The position numbers were made by a program, and so were the translations under genes. The notes under the pieces are model-generated. The model was not told the origin of the DNA. It saw only the letters and a program-made list of their open reading frames with translations, and made no database searches. Source: a virus. From it: a stretch of 36,111 nt of DNA. The number at the start of each line of letters is the position of its first letter. Within the stretch, counting starts at the first letter, position 1. Positions 1-6,243 of the stretch are shown piece after piece. Where the stretch lies: the IMG/VR virus record IMGVR_UViG_3300043448_000106, positions 1 through 36,111 of that record. One strand, given 5' to 3'.

Positions 1-1
1 A

Positions 2-793
2 GGATCCCTGCCGGGTGTACTGGTAGCGCAGCATCAGATCCTCGATGCTGTGCGCCTCGTTGAAGGCGTCCACCGGGCTCACGTCGTCCGGGAACTTGAG
101 GCGACGCTCGGCACGCTGGCGCTCGCGGTCTGCTCTGGCCCGGTCGGCCGCCTCTGACGCCAGTCGCCGCTGCTCTGCCTTGCGGGCCACCTCCTGCATG
201 ATCGGGCTGCCGTCATCCAGACGCAGGGGCCTGCCGCGGATGATGCGGTGTTCGTAGAATATCGGGGTCAGGTCCGGGTTGCGCCGGTCGATGGGCACGT
301 TGGGCAGGTAGATCGGCTGCCCACATCGCGCCAGCGCGCCGTCCGGGTGTACGCCATTGAGGTGCAGCAGGTCAAAGAACGAGGCTTGGATGTCTTCATA
401 CTCTGCCCCGGTCAGGACGCCAGCCAGCGGGATGATGGCGCGCCACTTGCGGTTCTCTGGGCTTGCCCCGGAGGATGAGTAGATCAGCACGCCGGCGTCA
501 CCGCAGACGGCCTTCACGGCATCGTGAACGGCGTCGATGGATGGGTTGCCACGGTCGATGTCGAGGGCCAGCGCACGGTACGCGCCACGCTCTCTCTGCG
601 CCTCATGCGCGCGACCGTCGTGGGCACGGTATGTGGATGGGATGAAGAAGTCGGCGTCGCGTTTTTCTTTTGCCTGCGGCGCCTGGACCATTTTGACGAT
701 GTCGGTCCAAGAGATGCCCGGGTAATACTCGCCGGGCTTATCGATCAGCGTGAAAAAGGATCCGGGAGCTGTCAGGAAGCGCACATCAGACAT
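2..793 (-). CDS. Phage DNA primase, archaeo-eukaryotic (AEP) type, N-terminal part (gene runs off the window)
   Basis: The frame is open from an ATG at 793 to the window edge, giving 264 residues without a stop, so only the N-terminal part is present. The run ALDIDRG (about residues 82-88) has the acidic DxD metal-binding pattern of AEP primases. About 30 residues later LIYSSSGASPE followed by KWRAIIPL matches the strand arrangement seen in phage primase/polymerase domains. After a charged, Arg/Glu-rich linker (about residues 190-245) comes DAFNEAHSIEDLMLRY, which resembles the start of the linker to a helicase domain in similar phage proteins. An AAGGA ribosome binding site lies 8 bases before the ATG. 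The ssDNA-binding protein and recombination nuclease upstream fit a replication module. The family call rests on motif pattern, not on a search. Confidence 0.72.
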   Translation of the reverse strand, partial: MSDVRFLTAPGSFFTLIDKPGEYYPGISWTDIVKMVQAPQAKEKRDADFFIPSTYRAHDGRAHEAQRERGAYRALALDIDRGNPSIDAVHDAVKAVCGDAGVLIYSSSGASPENRKWRAIIPLAGVLTGAEYEDIQASFFDLLHLNGVHPDGALARCGQPIYLPNVPIDRRNPDLTPIFYEHRIIRGRPLRLDDGSPIMQEVARKAEQRRLASEAADRARADRERQRAERRLKFPDDVSPVDAFNEAHSIEDLMLRYQYTRQGS

Positions 794-839
794 GGGCCGC
801 GTCCTTGATATAGGTTGCTTGGCGTTGTATGGTTTTCAT
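786..839 (-). CDS. Possible 17-codon leader ORF overlapping the primase start
   Basis: An ATG at 839 is preceded by a strong GAGGAG Shine-Dalgarno 8 bases upstream. It opens a 17-codon frame beginning MKTIQRQATY, whose TGA (788-786) overlaps the primase start codon region (ATGTCTGA) by 8 bases. The primase has its own AAGGA inside this small frame. The arrangement would suit translational coupling or a leader peptide setting primase levels. No family is recognised and the peptide may be untranslated. Confidence 0.3.
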   Translation of the reverse strand: MKTIQRQATYIKDAAHV

Positions 840-870
840 GGAACTTGCTCCTCTCGGTTCCGTTTGGTTA

Positions 871-901
871 GGCCCCGGCGCGTTCCTCCCACGCCGGGGC
901 C
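871..901. terminator. GC-rich hairpin between the ssDNA-binding protein and primase genes
   Basis: A perfect 10-base inverted repeat (GGCCCCGGCG at 871-880, CGCCGGGGCC at 892-901) with an 11-base loop sits just after the stop of the ssDNA-binding protein gene. In the direction of the genes (minus strand) it is not followed by a T run. It may therefore act as an mRNA 3'-end stabiliser or weak attenuator rather than a full terminator. On the plus strand it is followed by a T-rich stretch, but no plus-strand gene precedes it. Confidence 0.5.
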
Positions 902-910
902 GTTCTTATT

Positions 911-1552
911 TTAGAACGGGATGTCGTCCCCGAGATCTTCGGCGATGGTCTTGCGCTTTTCCTCGGCCAGAGGCGCCTTCTCGAACGGGTCAGCCTTGCT
1001 CTCGACCCTCTCGAAATCGTCCAGCCCGTTTCCGCCGTAGACGGCCTCGGTCACTTGGACTGCGTCTAGCAGCAGGCTGATGCCGCCCGAGCCTTCAGGG
1101 TCTACCGTGGCCACAGCCCAAGCGCGCACGACGCCCTTGGAGCCGCCCCAAATGTTCAGGTCGGCCAGCGGCTGCAACTGCCCGTCGATCACGGTCGGGG
1201 CCGCGTTGGCCGAGCCGTCCTTCTTGGTCCCGTTGCGCTTGGCAGTGAACTGGACCATGCCCGTCTCGTTGCCATGATCGTCCTTCAGCTTCTTCATGCC
1301 GAAGACCTTGGAGAACGGTGGCATCTTCGGGCTGCGTGCCTTGGACGCCTCATAGTGGGCGCGCACGGCCTCATAGATCGGCCGGGCCTCGTCCTTGGTC
1401 ATCTCGATGGTGACCGACCACGCGGCGTTGGACGCCGTCGGAGCGCAGGGCTCTGACTTTTGCTGCGCGGTGTTGTAGCGGTACGTCTGGTTCAGCTTAG
1501 GGTACTGCAGCGTGCCCTTCGCGATTACCTTCAGGAAGTCTTCATTCGCCAT
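911..1552 (-). CDS. Phage single-stranded DNA-binding protein
   Basis: This is a 213-residue protein predicted to coat ssDNA during phage replication and recombination. The N-terminal part (LKVIAKGTLQYPKLNQ) and the beta-rich middle (VIDGQLQPLADLNIWGGSKG, about residues 125-145) resemble the T7 gp2.5/DUF2815-like OB-fold proteins of phages. The C-terminus is acidic and ends in DLGDDIPF, the type of acidic tail with a terminal aromatic that SSBs use to contact partner proteins. The ATG at 1552 has a good GAGAGGAG ribosome binding site. Its neighbours, an exonuclease and a resolvase upstream and a primase downstream, fit this role. The exact family is inferred from pattern only. Confidence 0.75.
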   Translation of the reverse strand: MANEDFLKVIAKGTLQYPKLNQTYRYNTAQQKSEPCAPTASNAAWSVTIEMTKDEARPIYEAVRAHYEASKARSPKMPPFSKVFGMKKLKDDHGNETGMVQFTAKRNGTKKDGSANAAPTVIDGQLQPLADLNIWGGSKGVVRAWAVATVDPEGSGGISLLLDAVQVTEAVYGGNGLDDFERVESKADPFEKAPLAEEKRKTIAEDLGDDIPF

Positions 1553-1578
1553 GGTTTTTCTCCTCTCTGGCGTGGAAA

Positions 1579-2391
1579 TTAGAAGTCGATCTGTTCATCA
1601 AACACATCCACCTCGGCTTGGTCCACCTGCCACCGGGGCAGGTGTACATCGTTAATCAATGGCCAACCGCTTGTGAAGTCGCCGAATGTCTCCGCCCGCA
1701 CGATGTCGGACAGGGCGTAGGTTACGCGCATGTCGGCGGCCAGCAGGTATTCCTCGGTGAGCTGGTGCAGGCACACCGCGTGCGGGGCCTCCTTCTCGAC
1801 GGCCACAAAGATGAAGGCCTTGGCGTCATAGCCGGCGGCCCGCATGCAGCGCAAATAGAATGCGGCCTGCATGTCGTAATTGTAGCTGCGGATCTCGCGC
1901 GGGAAGCCGCCCGGGCTGGCGTCGCGCGTCGTCTTGATGTCGAACACGACGCCCGACGATTGCAGGTATCCGTCCGGGCGGCATTTGATGTTCGCGCCGG
2001 TGATATCGTCGGTGGCGAAGAAGCTGGCCTCGGCCACAAAGGATGGGTCAGCCAGATAGCGCGCCACGGCCGGGTGACATCTGGTCGCCTCCGCGATCTT
2101 CTCTGCCAGATCGTGGTCGGCCTCGGTCAGCAGGATCTTGCCCTCCAGATCGGCGGCCAGCTTGTCTGCCTTCCACTTGTTGCCGCGGCGGTCTTCCGGG
2201 CCGCGGATGACGAGCTTCTTCTCCGGCTCCAGAACCATGGCATGCACGGCGCTGCCCAAAGCGAAGGCGGAGCTGTCCTTGTAGACCTTGGCCTTCCAAT
2301 GGGCCAGCGACTTGGACGCCACCAGCTTGACGTCGCTGGAGCTGATGCTGGGGTGCGAGTGGTACTCGCCGTTTGGCATGTCACGGATCAT
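1579..2391 (-). CDS. PD-(D/E)XK exonuclease, RecE/exonuclease VIII-like
   Basis: The 270-residue protein is likely a 5'-3' double-strand DNA exonuclease working with the downstream ssDNA-binding protein in phage recombination. The N-terminus (MIRDMPNGEYHSHPSISSSD, then LVASKSLAHWKAK and GSAVHAMVLEPE) has the shape of the DUF3799/exonuclease VIII family. The nuclease core shows CRPDGY followed by VVFDIKTTRDASP, the D...(D/E)xK active site, then YNYDMQAAFYLRCM, the QxxxY motif of the family. The reading frame is open further upstream, but the start at 2391 is preferred: its ATG overlaps the stop of the resolvase gene (ATGA), and the upstream extension is the resolvase gene read out of frame. 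Confidence 0.85.
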   Translation of the reverse strand: MIRDMPNGEYHSHPSISSSDVKLVASKSLAHWKAKVYKDSSAFALGSAVHAMVLEPEKKLVIRGPEDRRGNKWKADKLAADLEGKILLTEADHDLAEKIAEATRCHPAVARYLADPSFVAEASFFATDDITGANIKCRPDGYLQSSGVVFDIKTTRDASPGGFPREIRSYNYDMQAAFYLRCMRAAGYDAKAFIFVAVEKEAPHAVCLHQLTEEYLLAADMRVTYALSDIVRAETFGDFTSGWPLINDVHLPRWQVDQAEVDVFDEQIDF

Positions 2392-2825
2392 TGCTTGCCC
2401 TTTCCGTAAAGCGCGATGAGCGCAGCCTCGGCCCGGCCGTCGTCCTTCACCCGCGCCCACTGGTCCGAGCAGTCGGGGAAGTATTGGCTGGCCAGCGCGC
2501 GGCTTGCGTTCTTGTCGGTCGACAGCCGCATGGTCTTCTTCCACGCGGACGGGTCGACCTCGAACGTCGGCACGCCCGCGAAGAACAGGCACGCCTTCAG
2601 TTCACCGTACGCGACAGCGATGGTGACGGCATTGCGGATGCCTATGGCCCGAGGATAGAACGGCCGCTCGAGCCAGCAGCACTTCACCCTTCCGATGTCC
2701 GAGATCAGGGCGCGCTTCTCTTCCAGCGTTCCGGGCATGTCGTATGTGCTGACCTGCATCTCGTCGCAATCCAGCAGCGCGAAGGCACCCTGCTTGCCGG
2801 GGTCGATGCCGAGGATGAGCGTCAT
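2388..2825 (-). CDS. RuvC-like Holliday junction resolvase
   Basis: The 145-residue protein probably cleaves branched DNA made during replication or recombination. It begins MTLILGIDPGKQGAFALLD, the first RNase H-fold strand with the GIDPG motif and catalytic Asp. The central CCWLERPF supplies the second acidic residue, and VKDDGRAEAALIALYG near the C-terminus supplies the terminal acidic pair of RuvC enzymes. Length is close to phage RuvC-like proteins (about 150-170 residues). Start and stop overlap both neighbours by 4 bases, so it is co-translated with the exonuclease and the DUF6378-like gene. Confidence 0.85.
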   Translation of the reverse strand: MTLILGIDPGKQGAFALLDCDEMQVSTYDMPGTLEEKRALISDIGRVKCCWLERPFYPRAIGIRNAVTIAVAYGELKACLFFAGVPTFEVDPSAWKKTMRLSTDKNASRALASQYFPDCSDQWARVKDDGRAEAALIALYGKGKQ

Positions 2826-3091
2826 GCCTCACCCGTCGCAATCTCGCCGCCGCAGGCCAGATATCCGCAGCCGTCCACCCAGTTGTCGGCGTGCGCCGGG
2901 TTCGACTTGGCCCGCGCCAGCTTCATCAGGGTCATCATCACGGCCACGTCGCTTGCGGTCACGTTGACGTCAAGGTGAGCCGACCAGTAAGCCGCGATCA
3001 GGCCGAAATTGCTTTCAGCGTCACCGTGCGTGCCGGCGCGGTCCACGTTGACGTATTGCTTGGCGGTGTCCAAAATCTCGCTGCGGTTCAT
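2822..3091 (-). CDS. DUF6378-like phage protein
   Basis: This is an 89-residue protein beginning MNRSEILDTAKQYVNVDRAG. The HGDAESNFGLIAAYWSAHL segment, the ASDVAVMMTLMKLARAK helix and the PAHADNWVDGCGYLACGGE ending match a small protein I recall as DUF6378, common in phages and prophages. The conserved His/Asp/Glu residues and all-alpha character suggest a nucleotide-pyrophosphatase-like (MazG/HisE-type) fold, but this is inference. The start at 3091 was chosen over an ATG at 3115 because GGGAGG lies 8 bases upstream and the ATG overlaps the preceding stop (ATGA). Confidence 0.7.
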   Translation of the reverse strand: MNRSEILDTAKQYVNVDRAGTHGDAESNFGLIAAYWSAHLDVNVTASDVAVMMTLMKLARAKSNPAHADNWVDGCGYLACGGEIATGEA

Positions 3092-3306
3092 GCGAAGTCC
3101 CTCCCAGAAATCCATTCCTCTTCAAACCGCAAATCCTCGATCCCGGTTATGTCGGCCAAGCGGTGGCGGTAGACAGCCGACGGCACGACGCGGCCCGTCA
3201 TCCAGCGGGAAAAGCTGGACGCCGCCACTGGCACTTTTCTTGCGAGCCAGCCCAGCTTGCGCCCGTCTTGCGCGCACCATAGCCGTATTTGAGTTTGAGC
3301 CATCAT
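3088..3306 (-). CDS. Small HTH (XRE/Cro-like) transcriptional regulator
   Basis: This is a 72-residue basic protein. LGWLARKVPVAASSFSRWMTG (about residues 21-41) reads as a helix-turn-helix in which the second helix (ASSFSRWMTGR) would enter the DNA groove, as in XRE-family repressors. The rest (YRHRLADITGIEDLRF) resembles the C-terminal helix of Cro-like proteins. AGGAG lies 7 bases before the ATG at 3306; a second ATG follows at once and a weaker start exists at 3333. It is the first gene of the leftward replication operon and abuts the divergent promoter region, so it likely controls one or both early transcripts. Confidence 0.75.
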   Translation of the reverse strand: MMAQTQIRLWCAQDGRKLGWLARKVPVAASSFSRWMTGRVVPSAVYRHRLADITGIEDLRFEEEWISGRDFA

Positions 3307-3439
3307 TGGCGCTCTCCTGTGTTTCGATGTCACCAGACCTAAAGACGAAAATAATTGGCGTCAAGCGCATTTATTTGGTTGCACTGGCCGCTGCATCGTG
3401 TAGGTTGTCAATACGAACAAGCAAACAAGGATGACCAAG
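3307..3439. promoter_or_regulatory. Divergent early promoter/operator region
   Basis: About 130 AT-richer bases separate the leftward HTH/replication operon from the rightward early genes, so both must start here. A tentative rightward promoter is TTGCAC (3379-3384) with TAGGTT (3401-3406) at 16-base spacing. A tentative leftward one is TTGACG (3364-3359) with TAGGTC (3341-3336) at 17-base spacing; another TTGACA lies at 3411-3406 without a good -10. TTGT and ACAA arms around 3405-3420 could be an operator half-site pair. Individual boxes are weak, but the assignment as a promoter region follows from gene orientation. Confidence 0.6.
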
Positions 3440-3586
3440 ATGAACCGCCACCCGCTTGAAGCCAAAGACTTTGCCGCTGGCCGCCTGGCGCGCGCATCAG
3501 GCATCGCCTGCCACTACAACCCATTTGACGTTTACGCAGAGCCGCAGCGTTACTTCGCTTGGAAAGAAGGCTGGCGCAACGCATGA
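3440..3586 (+). CDS. Rmf/CrpP-like small protein
   Basis: This is a 48-residue peptide, first gene of the rightward early operon. It has the layout of ribosome modulation factor: an AG near the N-terminus (FAAGRLARASG), a central CHYNPF segment where Rmf has CPY, and a C-terminal R-x-x-W-x-x-GW-x-x-A pattern (QRYFAWKEGWRNA). Bacterial Rmf binds 30S subunits to make inactive 100S ribosome dimers; phage homologues are known but their role is unclear. The ATG at 3440 has AGGA 8 bases upstream; an in-frame ATG at 3431 has a poorer site. Its stop overlaps the next start (ATGA). Confidence 0.6.
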   Translation: MNRHPLEAKDFAAGRLARASGIACHYNPFDVYAEPQRYFAWKEGWRNA

Positions 3587-3717
3587 CCCTCGCCGAACAC
3601 CTCAACCTGCTGGGGCTCATCCCCCGGCAGGCCCCGCCGAAGCCCACGCTGCAGCCCGCCGCCTATGCGCCGCCACAGTGGAAACCAACTTACCCCGGCG
3701 AAGAGCCGCCGTTTTGA
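3583..3717 (+). CDS. Small proline-rich protein of unknown function
   Basis: This is a 44-residue frame starting MTLAEHLNLLGLIPRQAPPKP and ending GEEPPF. The N-terminal half could form a short amphipathic helix; the rest is proline-rich (12 Pro) and probably disordered. The ATG overlaps the stop of the Rmf-like gene, which supports translation by coupling. No family recognised. Confidence 0.5.
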   Translation: MTLAEHLNLLGLIPRQAPPKPTLQPAAYAPPQWKPTYPGEEPPF

Positions 3718-3729
3718 TAGGAGACTAAA

Positions 3730-3834
3730 ATGAAATACCGCATTCGTGACATCATCGCCGACCTGATCGGCGTCATCGCAATCTTCGGCTCGGGCTACGG
3801 CCTGCTGCTCATCGGACACGGGATGGGGTGGTGA
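3730..3834 (+). CDS. Single-pass membrane micropeptide
   Basis: This is a 34-residue frame beginning MKYRIRDIIADLIGV. A charged N-terminus (K, R, R, D) is followed by one hydrophobic segment of about 20 residues (LIGVIAIFGSGYGLLLIG) and a short tail, giving an N-in single transmembrane helix. It follows the previous stop by 12 bases and lies 1 base before the next ATG, in step with the operon. It could be an inner-membrane effector such as a superinfection or host-takeover peptide; no family is recognised. Confidence 0.5.
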   Translation: MKYRIRDIIADLIGVIAIFGSGYGLLLIGHGMGW

Positions 3835-3835
3835 G

Positions 3836-4027
3836 ATGGCCGTAAAACTTGGAGCAATGGACACGCACATCGTGCTGACGGCGCTGTGGGACTATCGCGA
3901 GACGCTGACCATCGTTAATGACACCGCGCCGACCCCGCACATTCAGGACAGGATCGCCTGCGTTGATGGCCTTATCAAGGCTTACAAGAAATCGTACTTT
4001 GCACTGGATAGATTGGGGATCATGTGA
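3836..4027 (+). CDS. Small early protein of unknown function
   Basis: This is a 63-residue, probably all-helical protein starting MAVKLGAMDTHIVLTALWDY and ending KKSYFALDRLGIM. The pattern of a helix, a short loop (DTAPTPHI) and a second helix suggests a helical hairpin. Its TGA overlaps the ATG of the methyltransferase by one base (TGATG), so the two are translationally coupled. Not recognised. Confidence 0.55.
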   Translation: MAVKLGAMDTHIVLTALWDYRETLTIVNDTAPTPHIQDRIACVDGLIKAYKKSYFALDRLGIM

Positions 4028-5193
4028 TGACAGCCTATTACAACGAGATCGACCCCAAGGCAGCGGCATGGCTGCGGGAACTTATCAAGCAAGGCCACAT
4101 AGCAGATGGAGTGGTAGATGAACGATCAATTGTCGATGTTACCCCTGATGAACTCAGAGGCTTCACCCAGTGCCACTTCTTCGCAGGGATCGGCGTCTGG
4201 TCCTACGCCCTGCGATCCGCAGGCTGGGCCGATGACCGTCCTGTTTGGACGGGAAGCTGCCCGTGCCAGCCTTTCAGCAGCGCAGGTCGCCGAGGCGGGG
4301 TCGATGATGAGCGGCACCTCTGGCCGCACTGGCATCACCTCATCAGCCAGTGCCAGCCTGCAATCGTCTTTGGAGAGCAAGTTGCGAGCAAAGACGGCCT
4401 CGGTTGGCTCGACCTTGTATCAACTGACATGGAAGCCACGGGCTACGCCTTCGGGGCGGCTGATCTGTGCGCTGCGGGCGTCGGCGCGCCGCACATCAGA
4501 CAGCGCCTCTGGTTTGTTGGGTTGGCCGACGCCGGACGCACACGCAGGCTCTGGGGGCCGGACGCCAGCGAATTTGATGGCGCTCAAGAGGGAAAGCGGC
4601 ACGAAGGTTCAGGTGACGATCAATCATGCGGCAGCGCTGACGGGCTGGCAGACGCCAGTGGTTCAGGACAGCAAGCAGAGCGGGTTGGCTCCGTCAGGGA
4701 CGGGCAACAGCCTGAAGCTGTCATTCGAGGTGCAGCAGGCGGGCTGGCCGACGCCAACGACACGGGACCACAAGGACACGGGCAATCTGGAGGGTTCAAT
4801 GTTTCGGAGGGACGGCCAGATGCGGGACGACACGGTGCCGAGGGTGGCTTGGATTGCAGGCTGGCCGACGCCGACTGTGAACAACGCAGCAAATTCGGTG
4901 ATCGCATCACTGGAAACGGCCCAGAAAGAGGCAGAGCGGAAGGGCTGGAACAACAGTCTTGCAGTGACAGCCTTCGCGGCGATTGTGGACGGCCCAGCCC
5001 GACTAACGGTTTCTGGCGAGATGCTGATTGGCTCTTCTGCCGCGATGGAAAGTGGCGGCCAGTTGAACCCAGCACATTCCCGCTGGCTCATGGGTCTCCC
5101 GCCAGAGTGGGACGACTGCGCGGTTACGGCAATGCCATCGCTGCCCCGGTCGCGCAAACCTTCATCGAAAGCGCAATGGAGACACTAGAATGA
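4027..5193 (+). CDS. DNA (cytosine-5) methyltransferase
   Basis: This 388-residue enzyme is predicted to transfer methyl from S-adenosylmethionine to C5 of cytosine, probably to shield phage DNA from host restriction. Visible motifs: I, FAGIG (52-56, SAM binding); [14 protein letters not shown] with catalytic Cys80; VI, FGEQV (Glu117, in place of ENV); [13 protein letters not shown] (157-165); [16 protein letters not shown] (366-380). Between VIII and X, where the target recognition domain should be, the sequence is Gly/Asp/Gln-rich and carries four LADA repeats. That stretch is also read in another frame as a second protein (4118-5188), and the constraint may explain its odd composition. The start is ATG 4027, coupled to the upstream stop. 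Target sequence unknown. Confidence 0.9.
   Translation: MTAYYNEIDPKAAAWLRELIKQGHIADGVVDERSIVDVTPDELRGFTQCHFFAGIGVWSYALRSAGWADDRPVWTGSCPCQPFSSAGRRGGVDDERHLWPHWHHLISQCQPAIVFGEQVASKDGLGWLDLVSTDMEATGYAFGAADLCAAGVGAPHIRQRLWFVGLADAGRTRRLWGPDASEFDGAQEGKRHEGSGDDQSCGSADGLADASGSGQQAERVGSVRDGQQPEAVIRGAAGGLADANDTGPQGHGQSGGFNVSEGRPDAGRHGAEGGLDCRLADADCEQRSKFGDRITGNGPERGRAEGLEQQSCSDSLRGDCGRPSPTNGFWRDADWLFCRDGKWRPVEPSTFPLAHGSPARVGRLRGYGNAIAAPVAQTFIESAMETLE
4118..5188 (+). CDS. Overlapping protein encoded inside the methyltransferase gene (GWPTP-repeat protein)
   Basis: A 356-residue frame lies wholly inside the methyltransferase gene, shifted by one base, and ends 5 bases before the methyltransferase stop. 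The ATG is preceded by GGAG at a 6-base spacing. The protein has a Ser/Thr-rich N-terminus, a basic section ([19 protein letters not shown], then [17 protein letters not shown]), four GW(P/Q)TP repeats, and the C-terminal [21 protein letters not shown] recall the basic section and this C-terminus as recurrent in phage and prophage proteins called hypothetical or linked to methyltransferases. Such conservation in an alternative frame would mean true dual coding. Function unknown; an accessory to the methyltransferase is a guess. That it is a real gene is likely but not proven from one sequence. Confidence 0.6.
   Translation: MNDQLSMLPLMNSEASPSATSSQGSASGPTPCDPQAGPMTVLFGREAARASLSAAQVAEAGSMMSGTSGRTGITSSASASLQSSLESKLRAKTASVGSTLYQLTWKPRATPSGRLICALRASARRTSDSASGLLGWPTPDAHAGSGGRTPANLMALKRESGTKVQVTINHAAALTGWQTPVVQDSKQSGLAPSGTGNSLKLSFEVQQAGWPTPTTRDHKDTGNLEGSMFRRDGQMRDDTVPRVAWIAGWPTPTVNNAANSVIASLETAQKEAERKGWNNSLAVTAFAAIVDGPARLTVSGEMLIGSSAAMESGGQLNPAHSRWLMGLPPEWDDCAVTAMPSLPRSRKPSSKAQWRH
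4520..4873 (+). repeat. Four GGCTGGCCGACGCC-type repeats read in two frames
   Basis: Near-identical 15-base units occur at 4520-4534, 4643-4657, 4742-4756 and 4859-4873, spaced 123, 99 and 117 bases apart. Every spacing is a multiple of three, so the frames stay in register. In the methyltransferase frame they give GLADA (last copy RLADA); in the overlapping frame they give GWPTP, GWQTP, GWPTP and GWPTP. The spacers between copies are not repeats of each other. Confidence 0.85.
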
Positions 5194-5375
5194 GCAAGCA
5201 AGACCTACTCGCCTACATCGAACTGCGGCAGAGCCAGATCGACGATCTGGAAAAGCGATACGGCACGGGTGTTCGCCCTGCATGGGTCGGGGAAGAGATC
5301 GGCATCCTTCTTCACTATAAGCGCGACGCGGAAGCCGAATTGAAAAAACTGGAGAAAAACAATGCAACCGACTGA
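5190..5375 (+). CDS. Small coiled-coil early protein
   Basis: This is a 61-residue protein. Residues 5-22 (DLLAYIELRQSQIDDLEK) and the C-terminal part (KRDAEAELKKLEKN) have heptad-like spacing of hydrophobic residues, suggesting a helical hairpin or dimer. GGAG lies 8-9 bases upstream of the ATG at 5190, which overlaps the methyltransferase stop (ATGA). It overlaps the next gene by 14 bases. Not recognised. Confidence 0.6.
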   Translation: MSKQDLLAYIELRQSQIDDLEKRYGTGVRPAWVGEEIGILLHYKRDAEAELKKLEKNNATD

Positions 5376-5772
5376 ACTGATCGTAACTAACCGCCTCGCC
5401 ACTGGCACGACCTTCGCCGTGCTGGCCAGCGACATGACGCAGAATGTGTTTATCCCGTCCAAGCTGGCTTTGGACGCCAGCCTGCGCCCGGGCCAGAAGG
5501 TCATGGCGCAGATCGTCCCCAACATGAGCCAGCCGGAAAAGACGCCTTGGCTGGCGATCTCGCTGGAGGATGCCGCGCCTGTATCACGGAATGATACGCT
5601 GGCCGCCTTCATCCTCGGCAACCTGCAAGCCGATGGCCGCGCCACCGTCGAAGAGATCGCCGAGGATATGAACATGGCTGACGACAAGATCGCCGCCAAG
5701 CTGGCCGAGTTGGTCGCAGCCGGGCGTGTGGTGCGGCTGACCTGCTTCGATCTGCCGGAGGATGTGGCATGA
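5362..5772 (+). CDS. Putative nucleic-acid-binding protein (OB-like domain plus winged helix)
   Basis: This is a 136-residue protein with two apparent parts. Residues 1-75 alternate beta strands (TGTTFAVLASDMTQNVFIPSKL, RPGQKVMAQIV, TPWLAISLE) in the way of a cold-shock or OB domain. Residues 80-136 (LAAFILGNLQADGRATVEEIAEDM, KIAAKLAELVAAGRVVRLT) look like a small winged helix-turn-helix. The combination suggests binding to RNA or DNA, perhaps as a transcription modifier. The domain call is from secondary-structure pattern only. GGAGA lies 6-7 bases before the ATG. Confidence 0.5.
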   Translation: MQPTELIVTNRLATGTTFAVLASDMTQNVFIPSKLALDASLRPGQKVMAQIVPNMSQPEKTPWLAISLEDAAPVSRNDTLAAFILGNLQADGRATVEEIAEDMNMADDKIAAKLAELVAAGRVVRLTCFDLPEDVA

Positions 5773-6038
5773 GCGACCTGACCACCAACATGACAGACGC
5801 GCAGCTCGACGCGATTATGCTCGCCCTTCCCGACAACATGAGCGAGGCCGAACTGTGCGCGCTGACGCTGACCATGTTCAGCGCGTATTGCGAAAAGGGG
5901 GCCGACATCATCCCGGCCCTGCTCGCCACGATTTACACTTTCGGCCTGTCCATCGGCATGAGCCGTGAAGCCATCTCGCGCGGCCTGCGCGCGACGGCAG
6001 ACATGAGCGACACCATACACACCGAAACGCGGCACTGA
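5769..6038 (+). CDS. Hypothetical helical early protein
   Basis: This is an 89-residue protein beginning MSDLTTNMTDAQLDAIMLAL. Mostly helical with a moderately hydrophobic centre (DIIPALLATIYTFGLSIGM), which could be a buried helix rather than a membrane span. ATG overlaps the previous stop (ATGA). No family recognised. Confidence 0.55.
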   Translation: MSDLTTNMTDAQLDAIMLALPDNMSEAELCALTLTMFSAYCEKGADIIPALLATIYTFGLSIGMSREAISRGLRATADMSDTIHTETRH

Positions 6039-6048
6039 GGAGGATAAG

Positions 6049-6243
6049 ATGCACGAAGTGACCTACATGACGATCCTCTGGATCACGGCCCTGAGCGGCC
6101 CTCTCGACACTGCCAGCTACGGCATCCCGTATGTGACCGAGGAGGCCTGCGAGGAGGCCAAGGCGGCCGTCGGTGACACGCTGGATTATGACCACAAGAT
6201 GACCTGCGAGATGCTTCCCGTGGAGCAGGAGTTTTTGCCATGA
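6049..6243 (+). CDS. Hypothetical small early protein
   Basis: This is a 64-residue protein with an ideal GAGGAGG ribosome binding site 6 bases before the ATG at 6049. It has a hydrophobic beta-like N-terminus (YMTILWITALSGPLD) and a Glu-rich helix (TEEACEEAKAAVGD). Two Cys residues (about 33 and 53) could pair. Its stop overlaps the next start. Short phage proteins with this layout recur, but no function is known to me. Confidence 0.55.
   Translation: MHEVTYMTILWITALSGPLDTASYGIPYVTEEACEEAKAAVGDTLDYDHKMTCEMLPVEQEFLP

Noticed and set aside
1618-2409. 263-codon plus-strand frame over the exonuclease gene
   Set aside because: Antisense to the PD-(D/E)XK gene, and its composition follows from codon bias.
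3307-3439. Attachment site or integration module near the HTH gene
   Set aside because: No integrase, excisionase or attachment-like direct repeat was found; the region is explained as a divergent promoter.
4620-5157. Minus-strand frames of 151 and 164 codons over the methyltransferase
   Set aside because: Antisense to both real frames, with low-complexity Ser/Pro/Arg composition and no start signal; only the nested plus-strand frame shows conserved-looking blocks.
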